Source: Calothrix sp. FI2-JRJ7
GTDB taxonomy: Bacteria > Cyanobacteriota > Cyanobacteriia > Cyanobacteriales > Nostocaceae
Direction: 5' to 3'
Assembly (NCBI GenBank): GCA_019359675.1
Contig: JAHHGX010000081.1
Location: 62,001-126,000 of the forward strand
Length of the DNA: 64,000 bases
Position 1 is the first letter of the stretch. Each line of letters begins with the position of its first letter. The position numbers were made by a program, and so were the translations under genes. Positions 45,500 to 55,199 of this stretch are shown piece by piece. The notes beneath the pieces were generated by a model. It was not told where the DNA came from. It saw nothing but the letters and a program-made list of their open reading frames with translations, and did no database searches.

Positions 45500-46222
45500 T
45501 CAAATATACTGTTGATTAAGATTCCAATCATAGTACAAATATTTTACTGAAGTTGATGCTGTGAGTGGTAGTTTGGTATTTAAGTAAGAACGTATATATT
45601 CGGGTACAGATGGCGCCACCTGTAGAAAGTCTTGACGGTACCATTTAAAGATTTTGCTACAATAGAGTATGTCTTTATCTGCATCGTATTTTACTTTGTC
45701 TAGATTATTAATAAAACGACGCACGTCACTATCTAATTGAGAAAGAACTTGGTCGGGGTAGTAAGCACCCGCACGCAGTAACGGACAACCGATAGAAGCG
45801 CATACTATCGCAAAATGTATTCGTGGTTCCTGTAATTTTTCTCTCAGTATCTTGTTTTCAATTTCAGCTAAACTGTAGTTTTTACCGCCAACTATATAAA
45901 TCTGACGCTGAAAAAACGATAAGAAAGCCAGCCAATTTGGTATTCCTAAAATTCTTGGTAATACTGACTTAATTGGATATTTGTCTAAAATTGTTGCAAC
46001 TGTAAATGCATTATATAAGTTTATCCACAAAGCCAACTGGTCATTAATGTTTAGGGGAGTGCCTGCATTCTCGTTTATTTGTAGTGTCGCGATACTCGAT
46101 AGCCAGTTAGCTAGCACTTCTGGTTCATCCCGTTTCCAAGCAGCATAGTTAACACGTCCCTGCTCATTAACATACTTTTTCAGCAATGTATCCCACAAAT
46201 CAAAATTAATGGAATTATTCAC
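45500..46222 (-). CDS. DUF547 family protein
   Basis: 240 residues starting with GTG at 46222 (MNNSINFDLWDTLLKKYVN). The core WINLYNAFTVATILDKYPIKSV, LREPRIHFAIVCASIGCPLL-type sequence and FKWYRQDF are diagnostic for DUF547. The Cys and His in HFAIVCAS recall thiol-protease-like sites, but no activity is established to my knowledge. The start codon overlaps that of the divergent N-formylglutamate amidohydrolase-like gene by 14 bases, so one of the two starts may lie further in. Confidence 0.8.
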   Translation of the reverse strand: MNNSINFDLWDTLLKKYVNEQGRVNYAAWKRDEPEVLANWLSSIATLQINENAGTPLNINDQLALWINLYNAFTVATILDKYPIKSVLPRILGIPNWLAFLSFFQRQIYIVGGKNYSLAEIENKILREKLQEPRIHFAIVCASIGCPLLRAGAYYPDQVLSQLDSDVRRFINNLDKVKYDADKDILYCSKIFKWYRQDFLQVAPSVPEYIRSYLNTKLPLTASTSVKYLYYDWNLNQQYI

Positions 46223-46994
46223 AATACATACACCTACAGTTCAAGCAATACCGCTAATTGCTAATTTACCTCATAGTGGCTTATATATCCCGCCGGATAT
46301 TGCTCTAATGATGGCGCCTGCTCATCTCCAATCCTTACCCAACAGCGACTGGCATCTACAAAAACTTTACGATTTTTTACCATCTCTGGGCATAACAGTC
46401 ATGCAAGCCAACTACAATCGTTACGTAGTTGATTTAAACAGACAAGCCAAAGAACCTTTAAGCGGTAACTTTTGGTCTGCGGTCATTCCAATGCAAACAG
46501 CTTTCGGTCAACCGATATATCAAACTACTCCGGCGCCGTACCAAATTCAAGAACGCATTAATAAATATTATACAACTTACCATAATCAACTTAGCCAACT
46601 TATCGAACAAAAAGTCCGAGAGTTTGGCAAAGTATACTTACTTGACTTGCATAGCTTTGGTGGGTTAATAGATGACCAAGTTTGTTTAGGCAACATCAAC
46701 GGCAAAACCTGTACAGAACGCTTTATAAACACCGTCGAGCTAGCTTTTATTAATCAAAAATATCAAGTCGTCAAAAATAAAACCTTCACAGGTGGATATA
46801 TTACAAGACATTACAGCGAAAACAAAAGCGTAGAGACTTTACAAATAGAAATTAAATATCAAACATATCTATCAGAGCAAGACCTTGACAAACCGCTAAT
46901 TCCCCAATGGGATGTACCAAACTTTCATGCCGCAAAAGTAAAATTACAACAAGTCATCGCTGATATTGCGAACAAATTGCATCTGAATTACTAG
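46209..46994 (+). CDS. N-formylglutamate amidohydrolase family protein
   Basis: 261 residues. LIANLPHSGLYIPPDI (His motif), NYNRYVVDLNRQAKEP (Asp/Asn-Arg motif), KVYLLDLHSFGG (LHS) and a C-terminal LQIEIKYQTYLSE (EI) are the conserved blocks of the PF05013 family. It would hydrolyse N-formylglutamate or a related N-formyl/N-acyl amino acid with a bound metal. No hut genes are nearby, so histidine breakdown is not implied. The 5' end overlaps the DUF547 gene. Confidence 0.82.
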   Translation: MELFTIHTPTVQAIPLIANLPHSGLYIPPDIALMMAPAHLQSLPNSDWHLQKLYDFLPSLGITVMQANYNRYVVDLNRQAKEPLSGNFWSAVIPMQTAFGQPIYQTTPAPYQIQERINKYYTTYHNQLSQLIEQKVREFGKVYLLDLHSFGGLIDDQVCLGNINGKTCTERFINTVELAFINQKYQVVKNKTFTGGYITRHYSENKSVETLQIEIKYQTYLSEQDLDKPLIPQWDVPNFHAAKVKLQQVIADIANKLHLNY

Positions 46995-47008
46995 AAACAA
47001 GGATAAAA

Positions 47009-47310
47009 CAATAACACAAGGTTCTTTAAGATACGATTTATGTCAACATAAACGTAAACCAGCATACATTAGAGTTACTGATGATGGAACTCCAATTGGT
47101 TTTTATGAATTTAAAAATAGACAGTTAGTACAATCTTGTAGTATTGATGCTTTTATTTGTAGTGGGTAAAAAAATAATCGATTAGTTGCTATTTGGAATT
47201 TAAAAGATCAAACGGTAGATTTCAATGTCTCATCACAGAGTAACCGAGAAATAGAAAAGGCTAATTTGGCTGAAGCTAAGAAAGCATTGAGAATATTTAG
47301 CTACAAATAG
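47009..47310 (+). pseudogene. degraded gene of unknown function with an internal stop
   Basis: The frame reads GSLRYDLCQHKRKPAYIRV and then TDDGTPIGFYEFKNRQLV, and meets TAA at 47167. It then continues in the same frame as NNRLVAIWNLKDQTVDFNV and KANLAEAKKALRIFSYK before TAG at 47308. Sequence on both sides of the stop looks coding, but no start codon is present upstream. A decayed gene; family not recognised. Confidence 0.5.
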
Positions 47311-47439
47311 TATTAAAACCGGGTTTTTACAATATTTTGGTATGAATTTACTAAGTAGTATATTAAAGTTTAAGTAATATTCCATACTTAGTTTGTCATA
47401 CTCCATACAATTAGCACATAATAGAATAGTCAGATTACA

Positions 47440-48693
47440 GTGTGCAATCAATTCATGCTGACTTCATCAGTTGTTTTATCTATCATTGTCACCATGATTA
47501 TTCTCGGCGCCGGAATTATGGGGCTGTGTATTTTTAGAACAAGTAAAATTTTAACTTTATTTGAAATAGAAGCCGACCGTTCCAGTTGGCAAATAATGTA
47601 TCGATTAATGATTTTTTTCCTGTGTGGTTACTCATTATTAGCTTATTTAATTAGTGCAAAGCTTTTTGAATGGATACCATTGTTGACTGGAATGGTTTTC
47701 TTTCTCGGAGCGCTGTTTGTTTGGTTTAGCGTTAACGTGTACTATCGGACTCTAAATCGATTTTTGCAAATACAAGATAAGTACCGAGCGGCAAAAGAAA
47801 ATGCTGAAACTATTTTGTTTCAATTGCAGAAAGTTCAGCAATCTCAATTACAATCAATTCATCGCGAGACGATGTTGGCTTTAGGGCAAATGGTTGCTGG
47901 AGTCGCACACGAAATTAATAACCCAGTCAGCTTTATAGAAGGCAACTTAGGGTATGTTAGTTCATACACTAAAAATTTATTAGACCTTTTAGAGACTTAC
48001 GCTTCTGTATACCCAAATCCTGATAGTAAAATAATTAATGCCATAGCTTCAAGTGACTTAGAGTTTATCAAATTAGATTTTCCGAACATTCTAAATTCTA
48101 TGGAAGCAGGCACAACTCGTATTAGTGAAATAGTACAGTCGCTCTCAAGTTTCTCACGGTTGAATGAAACAGGCTTTAAAAAAGCTGATATTCATGAAGG
48201 TATTGATAGTACACTAACAATTTTAAGCCATCGTCTTAACTCTTGTGGGCGCCGGACTAAACATATTGCAGTAATTAAAGAGTATGGCGAAATTTCAAAA
48301 ATATATTGTAATCCGCGTATATTAAATCAAGTATTCTTTCACGTCATCAATAACGCTATCGACGCACTAAATAAAAAAGCAGCCACAAGTCAAACAGAAG
48401 AAGAAATACCAACTATTCGCATTTGTACATCTTATTCTCAAAAAAATGAAATTAATATTCAAATAACTGATAACGGCAGTGGAATTAGTAAAGAAGTTTG
48501 CAAAAATATCTTTAGACCGTTTTTTACTACCAAACCAGTAGGACAAGGAACAGGTTTAGGCTTATCTATAAGTCATCAAATCATCGTCGAACAGCACGGT
48601 GGTACAATCAAATGCACATCAACCGAAAATGAAGGTGCTGAATTTATAATTACACTCCCCATCGATGAATCTTTAAAATTTTATCAAAGTTAA
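47440..48693 (+). CDS. membrane sensor histidine kinase
   Basis: 417 residues; GTG at 47440 or ATG at 47455. Three N-terminal membrane helices (about 10-32, 54-74, 79-101) with almost no extracytoplasmic domain, a coiled linker, the H box MVAGVAHEINNP with His157, then the ATPase with an N box (FFHVINNAIDAL), G1 DNGSGISKE and G2 GQGTGLGLSISHQ. It autophosphorylates on His and passes phosphate to a response regulator that is not in the window. The lack of a sensor loop suggests it senses the membrane or takes signals from a partner. Its tail is close to the histidine-kinase scrap in the 22.6-kb pseudogene. Confidence 0.87.
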   Translation: MCNQFMLTSSVVLSIIVTMIILGAGIMGLCIFRTSKILTLFEIEADRSSWQIMYRLMIFFLCGYSLLAYLISAKLFEWIPLLTGMVFFLGALFVWFSVNVYYRTLNRFLQIQDKYRAAKENAETILFQLQKVQQSQLQSIHRETMLALGQMVAGVAHEINNPVSFIEGNLGYVSSYTKNLLDLLETYASVYPNPDSKIINAIASSDLEFIKLDFPNILNSMEAGTTRISEIVQSLSSFSRLNETGFKKADIHEGIDSTLTILSHRLNSCGRRTKHIAVIKEYGEISKIYCNPRILNQVFFHVINNAIDALNKKAATSQTEEEIPTIRICTSYSQKNEINIQITDNGSGISKEVCKNIFRPFFTTKPVGQGTGLGLSISHQIIVEQHGGTIKCTSTENEGAEFIITLPIDESLKFYQS

Positions 48694-48738
48694 GTACACC
48701 TATATTTAACTATAGAACTGTAAAATCAATCTTATAGA

Positions 48739-48756
48739 GCGGGCATCCCTGCCCGC
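48739..48756. repeat. GCGGGCA...TGCCCGC hairpin
   Basis: Seven-base arms around TCCC, shortly after the histidine kinase gene. No T run follows. A dispersed GC-rich hairpin or weak 3' stabiliser. Confidence 0.5.
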
Positions 48757-48864
48757 CCTAATTGTAATTTTAGAAGTCATTCTTAGACAGTTCTAAAATA
48801 TTTACTGTTTTAACGACCAATATAGCCCATTCCACAAGAGATTGCACAAGATGGTTTGTTGTTT

Positions 48865-50312
48865 TTAGGCTTTGAAGGTTAATATTGGGCTTAACATTGC
48901 TACAACTTCTATCATTTTTGCTTCTACTTGTACATCAATAACTGATTGTATTGGTTTATAAGCGACAGGCGCCTCTTCAATTCGACGTTCTTCCCGTAAA
49001 GTAATACAGTCAACTCCAGTTAACCCCAATTCTTGTTCGCTATACGAAGCACCTTGACGAGTTAGCTCAAAGCGACTACGTTGTCTTCCTGCACCGTGAG
49101 ATGCAGAATTTAGAAATTTAGGGTTACTTTTTCCCACGCATAAATATGAACTGGCGCCCATTGAACCGGGAATAATTACGGGTTGGTTCTCAAATGCTGG
49201 GCAGGCGCCTTTACGTGTTACCCATTTGTTAATTACGGGTTGAGGTAAAGTAATATTGTGAGGTAAATGATAAACTAGCGGCGCCTCGATATCACCAAAT
49301 ACTTGGCGTAACCGTAACCGTAATAACTCCGCTAAAAGTAAACGATTTAGAAATCCATAGTTTGCTGCTGTTGCTTCTGCTTGTAGATAACTTGCTACGA
49401 GTTCAGGATGCGAATTTATTGATAATGGGAAGATATGAGAGTCAGGATATTTTACGCCCGGCGGCCATGCAGATAAAGCTTTATCACGCCATGCACCACC
49501 GATGTATTTACCGACGTTACGTGAACCAGAATGAATCATAAAAGCAAGCTGCCCTTCTTTTACTCCCCATAAATGTGCGAGTCCACGATTTTCAATTTTG
49601 TCTACACGCTGAATTTCAACAAAATGATTACCACCACCAATAGTGGCTAAACCTCCATCGCGCACAACTCCTTCATCTGGCACAAGTTCGCATGGCGCCT
49701 TTTTCCAGTTACCTTCCATCGAACCATTAAGAAAAATACGGTCTACTTCTTTGGCTAACTGTGCAAAATCTGATTTAACGAAACTTCCTGTTGGCGCCTT
49801 CCACATAGCATCAAGCCATCCTAGCACACCATCCTGAAACAGTGCGCGCATACTTGAAGCGGTCATCGTCACATCACGAGTACCAAAAAAGTAATCGCCT
49901 TTCATTAATTCGACAAATTTATCACGCTGTGGCAGAAATTTATCGATGGTTAAATTTGCAACATGTAACCGCATCCCGCAGTTAATATCAGAACCGACAG
50001 CAGCAGGAATCATCATATTCTCGGTTTCAATAACCGAACCAATAGCAACACCTGCATCTCCTGGATGAAATCTGGTGTAGCACAGGCACCGCACACACAA
50101 CCACCAGCAGGATGTTGCATACTAGCAAGTAGCGCAAGTTGATTAAAAGCCTTTGCTTCAACAGGAAAATCTTCGGCTAAAAGAACCGAAGCAACAGGTA
50201 CATCTCGCTTTGATTTATTTAAGCGAACCGAATAGGTTTTATTTTCGTAGCTAACATCTAAACCCTGACGCGACAACGCGCGCAAGAGACGACACATATT
50301 TTTGGGCTGCAT
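48865..50312 (-). pseudogene. rtcB: RtcB-family RNA ligase gene with a single frameshift
   Basis: Two frames together give a full RtcB protein of about 480 residues. The N-terminal frame (from 50312) ends in CGACATPDF, and the second frame takes up at HPGDAGVAIGSV near 50069, where one T seems to be missing from a short T run. Catalytic features remain in the second frame: VGSDINCGMRLH, GGGNHFVEIQ, HSGSRNVG and SHGAGRQRSR (guanylylated His). RtcB joins 2',3'-cyclic phosphate and 5'-OH RNA ends. It may be a true pseudogene or a sequencing slip; the rest of the gene shows no other damage. Confidence 0.82.
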
Positions 50313-50674
50313 GAAACCTCTAGTTGTAAATAACTAGTACTCAAGTAAGTTTTTACTTTTTGAAGAGTAGAGACATTGGTTCAGCAGCCGCGTCTCTTTT
50401 AGTGTTTGCTTAATCACATTTGTACTTAAACAACATGCAACTAGCTAGGCGATGTTTCCACTATTCCACAAATTGCAAAAAATGGGGTTGAAAATATGAC
50501 AGATTTTTTACTGCCACATAACTAAATAGCTAAATTGCTCTATTTATGACAGGCTGGAATATAGAGCAGTTTTTTTTTGGCATTCCCTTTCTACCACGAG
50601 CGTGAATATTTTATATTTTGTGATGCAACCTCGGCTAGGTACGCTGTCTGTGGTGTCGTCTGATTTATAAATAA
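50313..50674. other. gene-free stretch with an orphan terminator
   Basis: No coding sequence seen. It lies between divergent genes and holds a strong intrinsic terminator (50536-50578) with no gene upstream on that strand. Confidence 0.5.
50536..50578 (+). terminator. intrinsic terminator without an upstream gene
   Basis: TGCTCTAT (50536-50543) pairs with ATAGAGCA (50561-50568), followed by G and nine T. The only gene upstream is on the other strand, so a small RNA may end here. Confidence 0.65.
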
Positions 50675-51643
50675 ATGATTAAACAACAATTTATACCAGG
50701 GTCAAATCTACCAAATTCCGAAGAAAATAAACTTTTATGTTGGCTTTCTTCTGAACTAGGCGCCCGACTTGGGCATAACAGTCAATTATCACCTACAGAG
50801 AGTACCCCTATCTACTGGGGCGCCAGCTATTTTGGCTTGAACGAAGTCAAAAGCTTTCAGTCTGCTGATTTTTACCATCAAACCAAAATATTACAGCTTT
50901 GCAATTACTATGTACTAGAACAAATATACGCAATTGAAAAAGCTTGTGTAAATTATATGGCAAAACTGGTACTGATGCATGAAAGTACTGAAGAACAAAT
51001 GCTCTATAGCTTGTTTTGTGCTGATGAAGCGATGCACCTAGCCAAAATTAAACCATTTATTCCAATTCTACCATCACTAACACGGCAAGACGAAGGCAAT
51101 CAATTACTCAAATTTTTAAATGATGTAATTGATACTCAAGATAAAGCTGTTATTTTATTTGTCCTCCTTGTTTTGGACGGGTGGAGTTTGAGCTATTACC
51201 GTAGCTTGGCAATAGAATGCCGTGAACCTGATATAAGCTTGATATTACAAGGTTTTTTGACAGATAAAAGCCGTCATCACGCAACGTCGGTAATGCTATT
51301 TCATAATTTGCCTTTAAGTATGGAAAGCCAAAGCACAATTGTGGAAACTTTATCTAAATTTTTGCAAATTATGCAGGTTGAACCACAGCAAATGATTGTC
51401 TCGATAATGGCACAAATTAAAGGAGATTTATCGCGACACCAAAAAATCCGTATCTTTGAGGAGCTAGACACCGAAGCTCAAAGCATGACTCGTTTAAAAT
51501 TTTTACGCTCTTTAATGCGAAACCCTAATTCTTTTAGTATTGTACAGATGCTAGAAGCGCGCGGAGCTTTTCAGGCATATAATCAAAAAAAAAGTGGCTA
51601 TGCCACTCATGCTTGTAATTCCCAGGTAGAACCTAAAAGTTAG
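50675..51643 (+). CDS. ferritin-like (di-iron type) protein, function unknown
   Basis: 322 residues, all helical, no signal peptide. Potential metal ligands sit in helices: Glu82 and Glu88 (LEQIYAIEKA), ExxH at 118-121 (CADEAMHLAK), and a later DKSRHHA. This spacing suggests a ferritin-like four-helix di-iron site, as in small oxygenases and oxidases, but I cannot name a subfamily. Asp in place of Glu in the last motif makes the assignment tentative. It is a single gene downstream of the orphan terminator and followed by an M48 protease on the opposite strand. Confidence 0.55.
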   Translation: MIKQQFIPGSNLPNSEENKLLCWLSSELGARLGHNSQLSPTESTPIYWGASYFGLNEVKSFQSADFYHQTKILQLCNYYVLEQIYAIEKACVNYMAKLVLMHESTEEQMLYSLFCADEAMHLAKIKPFIPILPSLTRQDEGNQLLKFLNDVIDTQDKAVILFVLLVLDGWSLSYYRSLAIECREPDISLILQGFLTDKSRHHATSVMLFHNLPLSMESQSTIVETLSKFLQIMQVEPQQMIVSIMAQIKGDLSRHQKIRIFEELDTEAQSMTRLKFLRSLMRNPNSFSIVQMLEARGAFQAYNQKKSGYATHACNSQVEPKS

Positions 51644-51727
51644 TATATTGCTTATACAATTTTCAAATAGTATAAACCTACACTGTTCAGAAAATTTAAT
51701 TGTTGTAGAGCAATTTTTAGGCTATGA

Positions 51728-52690
51728 TTAGTTTCCCGTCCTACGGATTCTCTCAATTTCACGTTGGAGTTCCTCAAGCTGGCGCCTTAGTCTATCAGCT
51801 TCAGTATCATTATTTACCTCAACATTAACGGCTCCTTCGGCATTTGAACGCATGTAGTTGCCCTGACGTATTTGTTCATATTCTGCTGATACAGCCCACT
51901 CACGCAAATAATGCACACGCTCGACTGCGAAAGGGTGGCTTTGCATTTCCCCTATTACCCCTGAATACATTAGCAGTTTGTAAACCTGGTTCAGCCCATC
52001 TTCATCAAGTGCCTGATATTCTTCTGACTGTTTAATAAACTCTTGTAAATGGCACTCGTGGGCATAATTTATACTACCTCCACTTATTTTCATCATCGTC
52101 TTCATCACCGTGTTTAGGTCTTCAATCACAAGCAAAGCCGCACGGTCACAAGATAATTCAGCTTTACGGCGCCATTCGTAAAAGGCTAGCAATAAACCCT
52201 GGCTGACAACTTTACCGATACCAAATGTTACCTGACCAATCGCAGTTGCAGCCTGACTCACCCACTTCGCCATTTGAATTAAAATAGTATGACCACACTT
52301 AATATGCCCCAGTTCATGGGCTAACACCGCCCTAATCTCGACTTCACTAAGTAAGTCTAGTATGCCTGTATTGATGACGATGCAGGGATTTTCTTTTCCA
52401 AGCGAGTAGCTGTTGGCGACAGCATTTTGTTCGATGAACAGTTTAGGCTCGCAGGTAATGTCCAAATCCCGCACGCATTCGCGAAACATATGGTAAATAG
52501 TGGAATATTGACGAGGCCCAACTTGGATGGTGTTGCCCATTAGAAAAACTAACTGCGGGCGTTCGGCAAAAAATTCTACAAATTTACGTGCAAGGAAATC
52601 GAACCCTGGTAGGCTGCGGAGCGTCTGTTCCGCTTGCCTATCTAAGGGATGTCGGAATGCTTCCGCTTTAATTCCTGGGTAAGAAGCCAT
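51728..52690 (-). CDS. M48 family metallopeptidase
   Basis: 320 residues. Zinc motif HELGH (His125, Glu126, His129) in AVLAHELGHIKCGH; the third ligand is in the ELSCDRAALLV segment (conserved Glu/Asp). Two moderately hydrophobic segments surround the catalytic site (LIQMAKWVSQAATAIGQVTFG), so it may be membrane-attached like HtpX/Oma1 relatives, but it lacks an N-terminal anchor. The C-terminus is a charged coiled coil (RLRRQLEELQREIERIRR). Likely protein quality control. Start ATG (MASYPGIKAEAFRHPLDRQA) fits the cyanobacterial versions I recall. Confidence 0.85.
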   Translation of the reverse strand: MASYPGIKAEAFRHPLDRQAEQTLRSLPGFDFLARKFVEFFAERPQLVFLMGNTIQVGPRQYSTIYHMFRECVRDLDITCEPKLFIEQNAVANSYSLGKENPCIVINTGILDLLSEVEIRAVLAHELGHIKCGHTILIQMAKWVSQAATAIGQVTFGIGKVVSQGLLLAFYEWRRKAELSCDRAALLVIEDLNTVMKTMMKISGGSINYAHECHLQEFIKQSEEYQALDEDGLNQVYKLLMYSGVIGEMQSHPFAVERVHYLREWAVSAEYEQIRQGNYMRSNAEGAVNVEVNNDTEADRLRRQLEELQREIERIRRTGN

Positions 52691-52829
52691 AATGCAATTT
52701 GTTTATGACCAAAACTAAGTTATGTGGCTAATATAACAATTGCCCACATAGTTAACGATGGCGCCTCGTTTTTCAAAGAGCGCGCATAATTGCTTTCTAA
52801 AGTTAAATTTCGTATGGAACGTAAAGCGT

Positions 52830-54356
52830 GTGATTGAGGCAGAAGTTCATTTGTCATTACACAACTTCCTGCGGTCGCAGGCGGGTTTCCCAGCGTGGCA
52901 CCATCATTTAACGATGGCGCGGTTGGTTGCGCGCGCCTTGCGTTTGGGAAGAAGCGCCTTAATTCAAGTTGGCGCAGTTTGTGGTTATCAAGGCAGGTAT
53001 CGCACTAGTTTTATTGCGTCGGCGTTAATGTGGCAATCTGGAGTCGTTATTGTTGCTCCTTCCGTTGTACAAAATCGTTTGCTTAAAGTTGAAATTCCTC
53101 GCTTACAGCAGTGGTTACGAGTTGATAAGCCAATTAGAACAGGTGATGCTTGGGTCGGTGGTGACTTTCAAGGAATACTTTTAACGACACCCGAAGTTTG
53201 GCTAAAGGCGCAACTTACACAAAACGGCGCCTTTAGCGAGGGGATTCCTACAATTATTGATGGGATTGATGATTTAGAAGATTGGGTGCGCGCTAGTCTT
53301 ACTGTTACGCTTTCTCCTAATTGCTGGGATGAGCTTGCGCTAGCTTATCCGTTTCACGAGTCAGTTATTCGCAATTCGAGGGTTGAACTAACGCACAATA
53401 TCTTTAAACATCCCGCTAATCCCTACGAATGCTATGCAGTCTCTGAAGCAGAAATCGAAATTTTACAGCGATTGTACTCGGTTTTAGATATACCTACCCT
53501 CCCTGACACATGGAAAAAATTCTATTCTAATTTTCAAGCTCAATCTGAATCCCCTCTTCTTTGGGCTACTATTAATCGGACGTATGGGACATTTTATTTA
53601 CATACCTGCCCAGTTAAATTCGGTCAAATATTGGCACCGATTTGGCAGCGTCAACCAATTGTACTAATTGGTAGTGCTGTAGAAACAGAAACCGAGGCGC
53701 CGTTATTTCGAGAGCGTATGGGAATAGGAGAGGTAACTTGTTTAAAGTTTTCTGGTGATAATCAAACCGAAGCGATACAACTTTACGTGCCTTATAACTT
53801 ACCCCTACCTAATACACCCGAATATCAAGCGGCATTTATTCACAAAACCCGTACATTAGTATGCCTTAGTGCAACGGCGCCTGGGTTAACGGTAATTTTA
53901 GTAGGGGATGTGCCACTGAAAGCCCAAGTGGGGACAATTTTGGCATCAGAATTTGGTTCACGGGTGCAAGTTGAGAAAACGTGTTTGGATGAAAACGGTA
54001 TTTTAGTAACAGGTTGGGAATTTTGGCGTCAGCATCAAAGCGTTTTACCTTCACCGACTCTAATGATTATTGCCACATTACCTTTACCATCCTTGGAAAA
54101 CCCCTTGGTATCACTAAGGGTGTCATATTACAAGCGTACACATCAAGATTGGTTTCGGTTATACCTTTTACCCACAGCTTTAAATGAATTGCAGCGTGCC
54201 ATCGCACCAGTTCGTGAAAACCAAGGAGTAGTCGCTTTACTCGATAGTCGTGTTGTTAACCGTAGCTATGGCGCCCAAATTCTCAATTCTCTTAGTCCGC
54301 TTTCTCGCATTAACTACCTCGACCCAAATTTATTCAACCCAACCAACAATGATTAG
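52830..54356 (+). CDS. DinG-like helicase-fold protein without Walker motifs
   Basis: About 508 residues from GTG 52830 (VIEAEVHLSLHNFLRSQ); ATG 52758 would add 24 unlikely residues. The N-terminus (LTMARLVARALRLGRSALIQ) and the C-terminal third (YYKRTHQDWFRLYLLPTALN and then IAPVRENQGVVALLDSRV) match the DinG/XPD helicase fold, including the last motif region. However, the Walker A place reads GYQGRYRTS with no GKT, and the DEAH place reads IDGIDDLED. ATP hydrolysis is therefore doubtful. I recall similar degenerate proteins in other cyanobacteria, so this is probably a conserved, repurposed helicase relative, not decay. Confidence 0.7.
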   Translation: MIEAEVHLSLHNFLRSQAGFPAWHHHLTMARLVARALRLGRSALIQVGAVCGYQGRYRTSFIASALMWQSGVVIVAPSVVQNRLLKVEIPRLQQWLRVDKPIRTGDAWVGGDFQGILLTTPEVWLKAQLTQNGAFSEGIPTIIDGIDDLEDWVRASLTVTLSPNCWDELALAYPFHESVIRNSRVELTHNIFKHPANPYECYAVSEAEIEILQRLYSVLDIPTLPDTWKKFYSNFQAQSESPLLWATINRTYGTFYLHTCPVKFGQILAPIWQRQPIVLIGSAVETETEAPLFRERMGIGEVTCLKFSGDNQTEAIQLYVPYNLPLPNTPEYQAAFIHKTRTLVCLSATAPGLTVILVGDVPLKAQVGTILASEFGSRVQVEKTCLDENGILVTGWEFWRQHQSVLPSPTLMIIATLPLPSLENPLVSLRVSYYKRTHQDWFRLYLLPTALNELQRAIAPVRENQGVVALLDSRVVNRSYGAQILNSLSPLSRINYLDPNLFNPTNND

Positions 54357-54471
54357 TTGATTTGTGCTACTTGTTTAATATTCTGTAACCTACAACCTAT
54401 GCTCAATGGCTATTTAATCGCGCTATTATCAGCGTGTAAGTGTGTTTGAAATACCAAATTTTAATTAAATT

Positions 54472-54687
54472 ATGGGTGAAGCTAAACGTCGTAAAGAATC
54501 GCTAGGGGAAAAATACGGGCAGGAACAGCAAATTCTGCCGTGGTTGCCTATAACTAAAACCCAAGCCGAAAAGTTTGTCAAATGGACTACTAAGGGCGCC
54601 TGGTATGGAATTGGTGCAATGGTCGCTATCTGGTTAACGGTGCGTTTTATTGGTCCAGCTTTCGGTTGGTGGCAAACTGTAGGTTAA
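54472..54687 (+). CDS. DUF2839 family small membrane protein
   Basis: 71 residues: a basic cytoplasmic start MGEAKRRKESLGEKYG, then one membrane segment (GAWYGIGAMVAIWLTVRFIG). The MGEAKRRK start and the single helix match DUF2839, a small protein found throughout cyanobacteria. Function unknown. It follows the DinG-like gene by 115 bases on the same strand. Confidence 0.8.
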   Translation: MGEAKRRKESLGEKYGQEQQILPWLPITKTQAEKFVKWTTKGAWYGIGAMVAIWLTVRFIGPAFGWWQTVG

Positions 54688-55199
54688 CAGCCAAAAAGGT
54701 CAAGGGAAAAGATTTAACATAACTATTTATTTTCCCTGACCCAGTTGTATTTTTATTAAACTAGTATAATTACTTTGATAAAAAGTAATCTACAATACTG
54801 AAAATTCTAAAATCTAACTAACGGTTTAGAGCTAAGTAGCTAATGATACTTTTTTATTAAAGCTTAAGAATCGACCTGCCGAAATGGCAACATTCTCTAC
54901 CGATGCTCAGTTATCTTCATTTTTATCAGTCGAGCGATTTGGTGATTTACTTCGGGATTGTAGTCAAACTTATATCAGCAGCATTGATATAAGTCTATAC
55001 AAGTTATCAGGTGTATTAACCATTAGGGCATCTATTAAATTAGTACGAAAGCAGACTATCTTGGCTAGTAGTTTAATTAGACACTATTTTTTACTTATAC
55101 TTAGTTGTATTTTTAGTTGGAAGGCAAGTGAAATAAGCTTTGCCTTGTAAGAGTACAACAAGGATATAGCAAAAGCGTGTATATATTTAGACATATGTA
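54688..55199. other. gene-free stretch
   Basis: About 500 bases, AT-rich. An 88-codon frame (54884-55150) has no convincing start signal or protein character and is not called. The candidate small RNA follows. Confidence 0.4.

Noticed and set aside
50070-50090. GTAGCACAGGCACC inside rtcB as another copy of the REP-like hairpin
   Set aside because: It encodes the conserved CGACATPDF of RtcB and lacks the second arm, so the likeness is chance.
54884-55150. 88-codon frame as a gene
   Set aside because: No ribosome-binding site, unusual composition and no recognisable segments; probably a chance frame.
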